From the NCBI GenBank assembly GCA_028551475.1, contig CM052355.1, positions 5,952,001 through 6,016,000 of the forward strand: a DNA stretch of 64,000 bases, in the 5' to 3' direction. The position numbers were made by a program, and so were the translations under genes. Positions 33,850 through 44,494 of the stretch are shown one piece after another. The notes below the pieces were generated by a model, which worked only from the letters and a program-made list of their open reading frames with translations, searched no databases and was not told the origin of the DNA. The DNA is from Casuarina equisetifolia. Its lineage: Eukaryota; Streptophyta; Magnoliopsida; Fagales; Casuarinaceae. Numbering within the stretch: position 1 is the first letter of the stretch; each line of letters opens with the position of its first letter.

Positions 33850-34120
33850 CTAACCCAGTAAATTTCTTAATCTCCCTTTCTTATTTCCAAAACAAAGTCA
33901 TATGGTCTTTTGACTCAATAATAAACTTGCATGAACCACTAATCGCTATATCAAGAGTTCAACGTTGACCACTTAGTTAGTTTAGGTTTATTTCCCAACT
34001 TCAATAAATTTCTTAAATCTCCCCCCTCTTATTTCCAAAACAAAGTCATAAAGTCTATTGACTCAATAATAAGCGAGCAAGAACTAATGATCATTAAGTT
34101 AAGGTTCAACACTAAGTGCG
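33850..34120 (+). repeat. Imperfect tandem duplication, ~147 bp period
   Basis: The block TTATTTCCAAAACAAAGTCAT occurs at about 33881 and 34030, each followed by TTGACTCAATAATAA and a later GTTCAAC. Non-coding. The remainder up to 34460 shows nothing I can identify. Confidence 0.7.
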
Positions 34121-34459
34121 TACATGAAAATGAATTAACAAAATAAAATTTTTTAAGAAGTACCTAACTTAGTGGGGAATTAGAAAGTATAAAACCTTTT
34201 TGTTTCAAATTTGACACTTATGTGAGTTTAAAATAAAATAGACCAAACAATGAACAACTCCATAATAAGCATTTGTACATGGACATTCTACATCAATAAT
34301 GAACAACCCCACTTAAAGGCCAAACGAGTTCCCATATATGCACAAAAATGATGTGAAGGACAAGGACTTGTAGCTGATATTTCAATACATAATGTCATAT
34401 ATCTTCAGGATAATGCCTTAAAATAGGGGTGCCAAAAAGTGTCAAGTGATAATGGTGCA

Positions 34460-36295
34460 TCGAGTTAGCATGAAAACAGTACGCTAATGGACTATGCAAC
34501 AAGTTTATACTAGTATTTAAGACAATAAATTACTAATTCTACAATAGTTGAGACCTTCTATGCATAAGGATGTGTAGTTCTTAGCAAGTAGATATTAGCT
34601 TGTGCAACTAAAAAGAAATTGACATCTTTCAAGCTAATGATCATGATTTTCACTTTTTCTTTTTCCTTTTCTTTTTGTGAGCTTTAGTTAATAAACATGC
34701 AATAGGTCAGCAACTAAACTTTACAAATAGGACAATCCAAACAATCAGATCAAGGATACTTTTGGACTACTAAAACAATGATAAGGATAGCTTTGACAAC
34801 ATTATAGCTATAGAACTCATATACTCTTTTCATGCATAAGGAATGTGACAAGCTCACCTTAGAATGACAAGGAACCTAAGATAAGAGTATAGGTCACAAT
34901 GTGTCTTAAGGTACTAGTTGCAATTTTTAGATACATGATAACCCACTTTACACCTATGGGCTAATGACTTATTAAGTTCTATTCCTTTCACATTATGATG
35001 CCTTTATTCTAACATTAAGCCACGACTACAATGAGTTACCCAACGCTTGCTAAGTCCAATTGCCATTTAAAGCAAAATATATCAAGGTTTTTTCAAGTCT
35101 TGTGATGTCATTTCCACAACATAATAATCAAGCTTTAATTCTATTCATGGGGATTCCGTGGAAAGTTTGAAACAATCGGAATTGTTTTTGGGGATTTGAT
35201 GTAGATACTAATTTATGAACCATACATGTATTGAACAAAGATTTCATTCTTGATTCTACAAAAGAATTTATGAAAGTCTTTCATTTGCTTATGTTAGATG
35301 GAAGTTTTCTTTTATGAGAATGTTCCTAATTCTTGCCATAATTCTTCTTTTGATGATTGATTTATATAAAAAAGATATACTTTCATCATCATCTTCTTCT
35401 AATGATTGATTAATTCTTCTTCTTTTCATATCAAAAAAATATACTTTGGTTATGTTTAATCTCTTCAACAGGTCTAATAGTGAGCATAATGGCAATATTG
35501 TTCTAATGGAGAAGAACATGTGGCTAGCTTTTCAAGAAATTTCAAAAGGAAAAATTTTAGTAAAAGTGTGGTATGTAGGTTGAAAAATGTTAAAAATGCA
35601 CATGGAGGGAAAATTTTAATATATGGAGTCAAAGAAGTCCTTAGAACAATCAAGTTAGCAAAGGCAGTAAGAAATCAATAGTTTAGAACCATAACACCCT
35701 TTATTTTCTCCACAAATCTTGAGTAAATCATAGGGGCAAGATTTTTCCTACTACAATTGTATACTTCAGACCAAAGCTTGATTAAAGGTAGTTTAAGGAC
35801 TTTCCATATAACCACAACCTTGAAGGCATGTTAGGGTCCCAAAATAAAACATGAGTTAAAGTCCCAAAATTAGAATTGAAAATTAAGCATATGAAAAATT
35901 TAAAAAAAAACTAAAAAAAAAAAAAACCTAACAAGTTCATGGCTTGCTACTTTTGTCCAATACCAAGTGAGTAATCTAGTATAACCTACAAAAGCAGTTT
36001 TGACAATAACTTCATAAAGACAAAAGCATGCTTTGATTGCACAAAATTTGGATTAGCCAATAAGTGTTCACTACATCGACATAAATATGCTCTCACAACA
36101 AAATTGTAATATGATTAAAAAAAATTGTCTATTACAATTGCAAATACTAATTTTACACAAAACATTATGGAAAGGAATGAACTAAATAAATTAAAGGAAG
36201 TGATAAAACATCATCTCAGCCATTATTTAGCATGTAGAATGGTCGTACAACACAAATCAAAGACAAAACGAGTAGTAACTATTAATTGTTTACTA
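34460..36295 (-). pseudogene. SIZ1 pseudogene copy B (intron only)
   Basis: Colinear with the long SIZ1 intron (about 62070-63765) and with copy A (about 11233-13065). It is truncated before the exons that encode the SP-RING, so no coding exon remains. It ends at the same junction as copy A and then enters the same gypsy integrase fragment. The small open frames here (for example 36125-36343) are incidental. Confidence 0.85.
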
Positions 36296-37065
36296 GACAC
36301 TAGCAATCTACCTTCTTCATCCATAAAAGGAACTCTCAAGTAAATTTTGCATTAGTGCCTAACTACTTTCTCCAATTGTGGTACATAAAAGACAAGATGT
36401 ATGTTGGCATCCAACGAAAGGACTAACTTGTGTACAACTTCCCTAATATGTTCAATTATCATGTAAGGCTTGTAATAAGATGAGAACAACTTGTAATCTC
36501 TTTTCTTAGACAAAGTCAAATATCGATAAGGTTACACCTTTAGATAAATTGAATCATCTCATCAAATCTTCACTCATAACAACTTCAGTATGTGCCCACA
36601 TTTGAGCTTAGCTTTCCAACAAGTGGGACCAAATCAATTACACCCTATTAGCCCCTTTTTGAAAGAACTCATTCACATATTGCTCTCCTATGAGCTCAAA
36701 GTTATGATAAGGAGGTTGAGTAGGTTACTACCCATATAATGCTTCAAAGGGTGTCATCTTCAAGCATGTATGATAATCGGTGTTATACCACCATTTTACT
36801 ATAGATAGCTAGGAATACCACTTTTTGAGTCACTCACCATAAGAACAATGTAGGTACTACTATATGCACTAATTGACTTTCTTTGTTTAACCATCTGTCT
36901 AAACAATAATATAATGTGTTATGAACAAGCTTCACTCCAAGGTTTTAAAGAGTTCCTTCCTAAACTTGTTGAGAAAAATAGTGTCTTAATTGTTCACAAT
37001 TGACTGCAAAAACCCATGTAGCTTGGCCACTAATACCCTATTTTTATCGAGTTATTTTAATTATG
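36296..37065 (-). pseudogene. Gypsy integrase fragment fused to SIZ1 copy B
   Basis: The minus strand reads IFLNKFRKELF, NTDYHTCLKMTPFEALYG, PPYHNFELIGEQ and near the SIZ1 junction EHIREVVHKLVLSLDANIH plus VPFMDEEGRL. It retains about 105 bp missing from the copy A version, so neither copy derives directly from the other's present form. Confidence 0.78.
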
Positions 37066-37710
37066 TTGATGAACAAATAATACATTTTTGTGAGACAATA
37101 TTTTAATTTTCTTATATTTATTTAAGTTTTTATTGTTTATGTAGGAAACCCCAAAAGAGCATAAGAAAGGAGACATAAAAAAAAAAAAACTACAAGCATG
37201 TGAGAAATAAAAAAACAAAAAAACAAAAAAACAAAAAACAAAAGATCAAGCCAAAAGAGAAGGGCAACATACGAGAGAAGAAAAAGAAAAGGAATAAGCC
37301 GTTGGAAAAAGGGGGTGAAAGAAATAAAAAGGCAACCAAAGCAAAGGAAAGAGATGCAATGCACAAGAGAAAAGGAAAAAGAGAAAAAAGGAAGAGTGCT
37401 ACCAGGAAAGAAAGGTGCGATAACATACTTCTACCTTATATAATTCTTGATTTTGCTCTAATTTGCAGGAGTTTTATAAAATAAAATAAAATATTAAAGA
37501 GAAGAGAGTATGGTAAAAACCTTCTTGTTTTTCATTAAAAAATTTTATTTAATTTTTATCATTGTTTTAGTTTGTTATTATATTACATTTTAATTTTCTT
37601 AAGGATGTAGATGTACCTATGAAGCTACTAGTAGGATTAGAAGTACTCATCATGTTGATGAGGCTGAGAAGTTTCTATTGCTCATCCATAATGAGATTGA
37701 GTCTAGTAGA
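37066..37710. repeat. A-rich tail shared with copy A
   Basis: Direct match to about 13698-14330, with (ACAAAAAA)-type runs at 37209-37240. Homology with copy A ends near 37710. Confidence 0.72.
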
Positions 37711-37729
37711 GCCTCCATAGATGTTATCA

Positions 37730-39480
37730 GGAGTAGAAGAGTGATATCTCAAAATACATGTACTAGGATAAAAAAGGAAAGGATTATTATTATATGATTG
37801 AAGTCCATCATAAGGGTCCATGGCATAATGAGGTCCAAAACCAAACAGATTAGAAGGCCCAAAGTAAGAATGGGCATATTGCCCATCAGTGGCTACATTG
37901 TGACTAGATGACCCATAATGCTTTCTAGAACTTCCCTTATGTTTGGACCTTCAACTCGACAGATACCCAACAAGAAAAAAATAAACTTCACATACATGGC
38001 CTAACTTTTTGCAATGATTGCAAAAAGGCCTCGAACCAAGTAGGTCACTCGTAGTAGAAGGCCCATTGGCATAATGGGCAAGATTTAACCCAGCAAGCCT
38101 AGCACCCACAACGCTTAGGTCATGCATCTAGCCCAACATAGGGTTGCCCGCACCATGGTACCCTATCAAAGCCCACATGGCCTAGAAGGTCAAAGAGTCC
38201 TCAAAGGAAGCTTGGCGGCTATTGGTGGGAACTCATTGATGGAAATCCTCCTTAACCAAAGCGTATGTGCGCTCCAAGGATGGAAGAGTGCCATGCAAAA
38301 GGATCGAGGTGTAAAGTGTGAAAATCTTTTGGCAGGCCAAGCAAGAATTTCATGGCCTAATCTTCCTACTCGAGAGGGAGGAGCTAGTCATTGATCTTGT
38401 AAGTACAAAGGTCACATAAGTAACAAATCAACGATTGGTAGGAGGAAAGCTCGCCCCAAAGCTCCTTTAGGTAGATGTAGAAGACAATAAGGTTCAATGC
38501 AAAGGGACCTAATCAGAGTTATAGCTCTCCAATTGCTTGTTTGAGCCAAATTTCTAGGTTCCAATGAACTTGTCAAAGCTTTCCCAAAGATATTCCAAAG
38601 TTCAATAGCAATAAAAAGGTGGGAGATCATCTTAGCAAGCGATGAATCGACCAAATGAACAAGTTAGGTCTTCACCACTACCTAACTATTATGATGTTAA
38701 GAGTTATTGGGCTCGCCTCCCTAACAAGGAGTTCTCTTTTTGGCTTAGAGGTTGGATTCATAACAATTGGTATCAAAACCAAATCCAATATCCTAAGTTC
38801 AAATCTTGGATAAAGGAATTATGGGGGTGTGTTACAATGTTACGAGTTGTTAGGCCCGCCTTCCCAACAATGAGTTCTCCTTTTGGCTTAGTTGTTAGGT
38901 CCATAATACTAACATTAACCCCATTTTTGGGCATCCTCATCAATATTGGCTGGACAAGACAAGGCACCGTCGAGGAAACCAAGTTTATTATGAGCAATGA
39001 AAATCATTTGGACTTTCTCACTCCAAATGCCCTAGTCAACTTCGTTGGTGAGCTTGTTCAAAATAATGCTCACACATCGAAGATCAATTGCAATGAGGGC
39101 ATATAGGTTGCACACCATAGGCAAATAGTGCAAGAGGTGTTCGGTAAGGCGGCCATGGACAACGATAAAGAGGATTAGAGGGGTGTTGTGGTAATTTGCA
39201 GAATTGGCAACAACTAGGGTTCCATCGAGGAAGATGGGGGTAGTTAGGGTAATTTTAGGGAAAGATCAGGGGTAAAAAGGCAAAGCAACAAGAAAATATC
39301 GGGAAAATGTTAGGAAAACTTTGAAAAAAGAATGGAAGAAAAGCTCATGTTGCATGTATGCGAAGACGTTAAAGAACAAACTTTGCTTCGAATCCAAATT
39401 CCAGTTTATCGAATCGATTTTCAAACGTGATACCACTAATAACGTATTCTTGAAAAAATTAGAAAAAATAAAAACCCATA
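37730..39480 (-). pseudogene. Copia-type gag remnant(s)
   Basis: On the minus strand a zinc-knuckle remnant is at about 37985-38030 (FCNHCKKLGHVCEVYF; the last Cys reads Tyr). A helix-region remnant is at about 38560-38650 (DSSLAKMISHLFIAIELWNIF), and a gag N-terminal block is at about 38900-38980. LTRs, RT and integrase are not visible. Two similar stretches (38690-38790 and 38840-38920, sharing AACAAGGAGTTCTC/AACAATGAGTTCTC) suggest a local duplication. Some of 39100-39480 may be leader sequence. Confidence 0.55.
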
Positions 39481-39686
39481 TTTTCACAAATCGTTAACCA
39501 GTGATTAATATAAAAAGAAAACCAAAAAGGGAAACAAATTCAAATACGAACCTGTTTTTTTTTTTCATTTTTTTAACCAATGAATAGGAGGATGACCATA
39601 ATAAGGACATTTATTTGCTTGAGGGTGTCATTGACCACGATGGCAAGTTTTAGCACCAAAACAATCATCAGAACCGTTGAACGAAC
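39481..39686. other. Spacer
   Basis: A T run at 39555-39564 and nothing I can assign. Confidence 0.4.
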
Positions 39687-40688
39687 AATCTGACAGTTGA
39701 GGTTTGTTATGCTGTGTGGATTTTTCTCCCTATTACTCTTTTATGGTAAAGTCAAGCTAAGCCATGCTTTCATCTTAACGTTGATTAAGACATTAGAAAA
39801 GTTTCCATCACACAAAGATAACAGGACAAATAAACAAAATAACCCTTGGCACACCGCCATTAAGATAAAATAACAACAAACATAATAAACAATGCTTTCA
39901 TCACACACTGATGAAAGGACAAACAAACAAACAAATAAGAGATTCTTCCTCAACAACGAACAAAATAACCCTTAGCCCACGGCCATTAAAATTAAAGATT
40001 CTTCAACAACAAACATAATAAGAGTAGCTTCACTTGCTACAAACATTTCTTTTTTACTTTTTTTGGTAGCTCTGATTGGTAGAAGTCTGATCTGACGCAC
40101 AACCTTCGAAGGACGTGGAGTGTAACGTGGAGGAGGGCACACAAGCAGACGTCCCGTGGAAGCTGGCTGGTGTGCAGTTCAGCATGTCGATGGAAAATGT
40201 TGAAGTTCAGAAACGAATACAGCAAGATTAAATTCCGGTGGCCCCACAAACGTCACAAAACATCACTCCTGCCCAAAAACAGGAGCGATGGGACAAGTTG
40301 CACTCTCAAGCTGCAGCGGAGATCCCAAACCGTATACCAAACCAAGACGGTGCAGGTTTGGAGAATAAATCTGTTGACTATGAGTGTGAAAAGGATTATA
40401 AAGGGGCCAATATTCTGCACGTTACCTCACCAGCCTTAGCCTCCCCGCAGTTTTCCATGTATAAATAGTGGATGTCTAGGACGTTTTAAAGTGTGGAAAA
40501 ACATTTCAATGGAGTCTTACCAGGACCGCTTGGCCCTGCGTCTATGGAGATTTCTCTTATTTCTTCTTCTTCTTCTATACCAGTCAACTCTCCCACCTAG
40601 AAAATTAACACCGCCATGAGAAAAGAGAGAGAATGTACCTGTGTACCGGGACTAGATAACAGTCATACTCACAGCTCTGGTATCAGTG
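39687..40688 (+). repeat. Left arm of the palindrome
   Basis: Reverse complement of 40777-41752. Contains TATAAATA at 40460-40467 facing the centre, a (TTC)n tract at about 40558-40576 and, at its inner end, the antisense of the NIP splice junction. Confidence 0.92.
40460..40467 (+). promoter_or_regulatory. Inward-facing TATA-like box, left arm
   Basis: TATAAATA directed towards the NIP segment about 220 bp away. Confidence 0.45.
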
Positions 40689-40891
40689 TTACGGTTCCTC
40701 CGGGAACCGTTGGCCAGGCTTTCGCCGTCGAGTTCATTATCACATTTAATCTCCTTTTCGTTGTCACTGCTGTCGCCACTGATACCAGAGCTGTGAGTAT
40801 GACTGTTATCTAGTCCCGGAACACTGGTACATTCTCTCTCTTTTCTCATGGCTGTGTTAATTTTCTAGGTGGGAGAGTTGACTGGTATAGA
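40688..40891 (+). pseudogene. Captured NIP aquaporin segment: exon, intron, start of next exon
   Basis: Codons 40688-40792 read VTVPPGTVGQAFAVEF and onward to VVTAVATDTRA, the fifth-helix region of nodulin-26-like intrinsic proteins. It most resembles the NIP5/NIP6 group (boron and metalloid channels). At 40793 a GTGAGT donor starts a 76 bp intron ending TTTTCTAG at 40868. The reading resumes in the correct phase with VGELTGI, the expected continuation in this family. Similarity ends where a GAA repeat begins (about 40891). From 40777 rightwards the captured sequence is also present inverted in the left arm. Only about 40 residues of a ~300-residue channel are present, so this is not a functional gene. 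Confidence 0.88.
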
Positions 40892-41752
40892 AGAAGAAGA
40901 AGAAGAAGAAGAAGAAGAAGAAATAGGAGAAATCTCCATGGACGCAGGGCCAAGCGGCCCTGGTAAGACTCCATTGAAATGTTTTTCCACACTTCAAAAC
41001 GTCCTAGACATCCACTATTTATACATGCAGAATATTGGCCCCTTTATAATCCTTTTCACACTCATAGTCGACGGATTCATTCTCCAAACCTGCACCTTCT
41101 TGGTTTGGTATACGGTTTGGGATCTCCACTGCAGCTTGAGAATGCAACTTGCCCCATTGCTCCTGTTTTTGGTCAGGAGTGATGTTTCGTGACGTTTGTG
41201 GGGCCACCGGAATTTAATCTTGCCTGCATTTCTGAACTTGAACATTTTCCATCGACATGCTGAACTGGACACAAGTCAGCCTCCACGGGACGTATGCTTG
41301 TGTGACTTTTTCCACGTTACACTCCACATCATTCAAAGGTTGTGCGTCAGATCAGACTTCTACCAATCAGAGCTATCACGAAAAGTCAAAAAATATTTGT
41401 AGCAAGTGAAGCCACTCTTATTATGTTTGTTGTTGAGGAATCTTTAATTTTAATGGCCGTGGGCTAAGGGTTATTGTGTTCGTTGTTGAGTAAGAATCTC
41501 TCATTTGTTTGTTTGTCCTGTCATCTGTGTGTGATGAAAGGTTGGTTATTATGCTTGACGTTGTTTTATCTTAACGGCGGTGGGCCAAGGGTTATTTTGA
41601 TTGTTTGTCCTGTTATCTTTGTGTGATGGAAGCTTTTCTAATGTCTCAATCAACGTTACGACGAAAGCATGGCTCAGCTTGACTTAACCATAAAGAGAAA
41701 TGAGGTGAAAAAACCACACCACCTAAAAACCTCAAATCTCAGCTGTCAGATT
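40777..41752 (-). repeat. Right arm of the palindrome
   Basis: Reverse complement of 39687-40688. The (GAA)n tract at about 40890-40921 is longer than its left-arm partner and creates a poly-Glu open frame with no other support. Confidence 0.92.
41016..41023 (-). promoter_or_regulatory. Inward-facing TATA-like box, right arm
   Basis: TATAAATA on the minus strand, the mirror of 40460-40467, so transcription from both arms would converge on the captured segment. Confidence 0.45.
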
Positions 41753-42511
41753 CTAGGGCCTAACTTACTATGTTCGATGTTATTGCTTGATTAGCCGAAT
41801 CGGCGGACAAGCTCTCCACGTGAATTTGTTTCCCGCTTTTTGTCGGCTAACCACATTTTGGAATCATATTTACACTCATTGTACTGCAAAGCACGGGGTT
41901 GATACAATCTCCCGCACTGTGTTCATGCCACTTGTCAGCCTGTTCGGGGCCCCTACTTCCGCTCTTAGCTTCCCTTTGTTCCTCTCTTCTGCTTCATCTT
42001 CTTGAAACGCTGAATAGCCCATCCAGTCTGCTCCTCAACGTTCATGCAATAGGAACTATGGTAACGCACTTAAGTTGGGATGAAGAATGGCCTGTGTTGG
42101 TCTCTTGGGGGAAACAAAAAGTTCGTGGCTTATTTTGAGGACGCAGCTGTTTACCTCAGGTTTGCAATGAGGGAGGAAGGACCACCATGGCCAAGTGACC
42201 CACACACTACAGGCTTATCTCATAATGGAGTCTTCAAAGCAAAACAGATGTGATCGATTTCTCCCATGATGTAACAGAGCACGTGCAAGGTCCCATCATT
42301 TTGTCCATAGATTTGAGAAGAGAAGACTCTTACAATCTCTCACTCTCACTGTCGCGCGCCTACATTCTTACGAATATATTCATACACAAAAAGACACCAT
42401 GAAAGTACCCTAAGACCTTGGATCAAAACTTCATTAGACACTGCACTTTTGTACAGAGAACCTCCTCCTTTGTCTGCTCTCCTAGTCGTGTAACGTGTTG
42501 TCGCACTTAAA
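41753..42511. other. Non-repetitive spacer of normal GC
   Basis: Less AT-rich than its surroundings, with small open frames (for example 41787-42005 plus). I recognise no domain, splice structure or transposon end. Could be host intergenic sequence or a captured fragment. Confidence 0.35.
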
Positions 42512-43192
42512 TATTCATGGCTCTTTAGAAGTTCTTATATGGGAAAAGTCACAGTTATTTCTTCTAAATTGACATTCATTTTGTAAAGTTACTCCAAAAA
42601 TATATTTATTAACATTTATCTATTTTAATTTACTAAATTTATACATGTCATTTGTTATATTTTGATATCACAATGATTAGAAACTTTAAATGTAACGACA
42701 CATGCATTATTTTTTTAGTATATATTTAAATTATACTTTTATTCTTTCATTCTTTTTTGCTCAAGTTTTTCTTCTTTAGCCTTATCTTATTCTTTTAATA
42801 TCTGGAAATAAATTTCTTTATGCGTTTCCTCATTAGATCTGTTGCTGAATGATCATTTGTTCTTGGGTATTAATTAGTTAGTAAATAAAAAGAACAAACA
42901 GGGGACAATCCGGAGCACGTACGGGAAAGCAGAGGGGAGTCACAGGTCACAGAACATTGTTAACTCCACCGTTCATGGTAATTAGTCCTCGTAAAAGAAA
43001 AGGCACAAAAAGGCTAAGTGCTCTTAAATTCGGGAGCGTGACAACCACCAACTCCGGGTAGTCTTTTCCGACCTTTAATTTCACAGTCCATCTCCTTTCT
43101 GCATCGTGCTCCCTTTTTTCCCGCCTGTCCTTTTCTTCCTTTTTGGCTCCCAATTTCGCAAGACTCATTATCCTCTCTCTCTCCCCACGTTC
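42512..43192 (+). repeat. Family E unit 1 (E1), left part
   Basis: Matches 50745-51485 in the same orientation, including the CGGAGCACGTACGGGA block (42910 and 51170) and GTTAACTCCACC (42959 and 51216). Interrupted at 43193 by a copia element with target duplication CGTTC. Open frames on the minus strand at 42947-43168 and 51281-51502 are only loosely similar and match no family I know. Confidence 0.85.
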
Positions 43193-43879
43193 TGAAGGAA
43201 AAAATGACTTATAAAGTTTTCCACTTTGATTGAACCTATGAGGAAATACTAAAACACCAATGATGTATTTGAATCATAAGTAAAATAAGCAAATCACAAT
43301 CAACACAAAAGAATTTCTACGTGGAAAAACTCCTCCAATGTGAAGGATAAAAAACCACGGGACCGATCACGGAGTCCACCCAAATCTCCACTATATCAAT
43401 CGTTAGGTTACAACCCAATCAAGTCCTTAACAATAGCAACAGGACTAAGATTCACTGATTCAACAATAATAGAATCACCAATAAATAGTGAAGAAACAAG
43501 TTGTAAACAACAACTTAACCAAGAAAAAGTTGGAGAAATATCACCCAGATTTTTGACCATAATCTACTGACTTCAAGAGCTCCAAACGACGATCCAACCG
43601 TTCACAATGAAGAACACCCAATCCCGAACCTGCTAACAAAAAATCAGCTCAATCGGACCACGGATCGACCTTGATCAGACGTTTGATCAACTGTTGTGTA
43701 TGGCCTCTAATTCCTGCGAAATTCTGCTCTTTTCTTTTCTCTCTCTCTCTTTTCTTTGACGGCCACTCACCTCTTCTCTTAAAGAAAAACCCTATATTTT
43801 TCCTTTTAAACCTTAGGGCCACATCACCCTAATTGGACCCAATAATAAGTCCCCAAATATGGGCTGGACCAACCCAACA
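43193..43879 (-). repeat. Copia 3' LTR (left in window)
   Basis: Pairs with 48030-48715. A pyrimidine tract at 43880-43892 (purine-rich on the minus strand) is the likely polypurine primer. The small plus-strand frame at 43340-43570 is repeated at 48177-48407 only because it lies in the LTR. Confidence 0.93.
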
Positions 43880-43974
43880 ATTCTCCCCCTCCAGCCCAAA
43901 TGAGGGAGATTCCATATGTCCATTTCTCAAGCACAATCCAAACCGGCCTCATGCCGACAAAACTCAAACTTTTC

Positions 43975-44494
43975 TCACCATAGAGCCTTTGTCATCATAT
44001 CAGAACCATTATCCTTAGTATGTACCTTTTCAAGTGCAACCTCTTTAGTTTCCATGATATCTCGTATCCAATGATACCTTACATCGATATGCTTTGATCT
44101 TTGATGAAACGTAGAGTTCTTAACAAGACGTGTAGCACTTTGACTATCACAAAATAACACATACCTTTCTTGCACAAAATAACACATACCTTTCTTGCAC
44201 AAAACCAAGTTCTTTTATGAATTCCTTCATCCAAAGTAACTCTTTACATGCTTCTGTTGCTGCAATAAATTCTGCTTCCGTTGTAGATAGAGCAATACAT
44301 TTTTGTAATCTTGATTGTCATGCCACAGCTCCCCCTGAAAACTTAATCAAGTAGCCTGAAGTAGATCTTCTATTATCAATATCTCCTGCCATATCAGAAT
44401 CTGTATATCCCACAAGAATAGGCTTATCACTCCCAAATGAAAGTTTCAAATTAGAAGTGCCTCGAAGATACCTTAGAATCTACTTCACTGCATT
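43975..44494 (-). pseudogene. Copia RNase H, broken
   Basis: C-terminal block FCDSQSATRLVKNSTFHQRS, then DVRYHWIRDIM (about 44150-44050), and upstream a readable E-x-E-F-I-A-A-T block near 44250-44300. A short duplication (44151-44175 and 44180-44204, ACACATACCTTTCTTGCACA) breaks the frame, and stops occur near 44322 and 44500. Confidence 0.8.

Larger units (their letters stand above)
39687..41752. mobile_element. Long-palindrome element with captured NIP aquaporin segment (Pack-MULE-like)
   Basis: The left arm (39687-40688) and right arm (40777-41752) are near-identical inverted repeats of about 1 kb around an 88 bp centre. Outer limits are AATCTGACAG (39687) and CTGTCAGATT (ending 41752). 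The arms differ by scattered substitutions, a ~38 bp indel (left arm about 40422-40459) and microsatellite length. The centre and inner arms carry part of a NIP aquaporin gene. Both arms carry the subterminal motif CCCACGGCCATTAAAAT also found in family E. No transposase and no convincing target duplication were seen, so Mutator-type assignment is inference from the long TIRs and gene capture. Confidence 0.75.

Noticed and set aside
40616..40849. Two overlapping ~65-codon open frames on opposite strands with nearly the same start and end
   Set aside because: They mirror each other because they lie in the palindrome. Only the NIP-derived centre has protein similarity, and it is an exon fragment, not a small gene.
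40869..41192. 107-codon frame with a poly-Glu run
   Set aside because: The Glu run is a GAA microsatellite in the palindrome arm. Only the first seven codons match NIP; the rest has no similarity.
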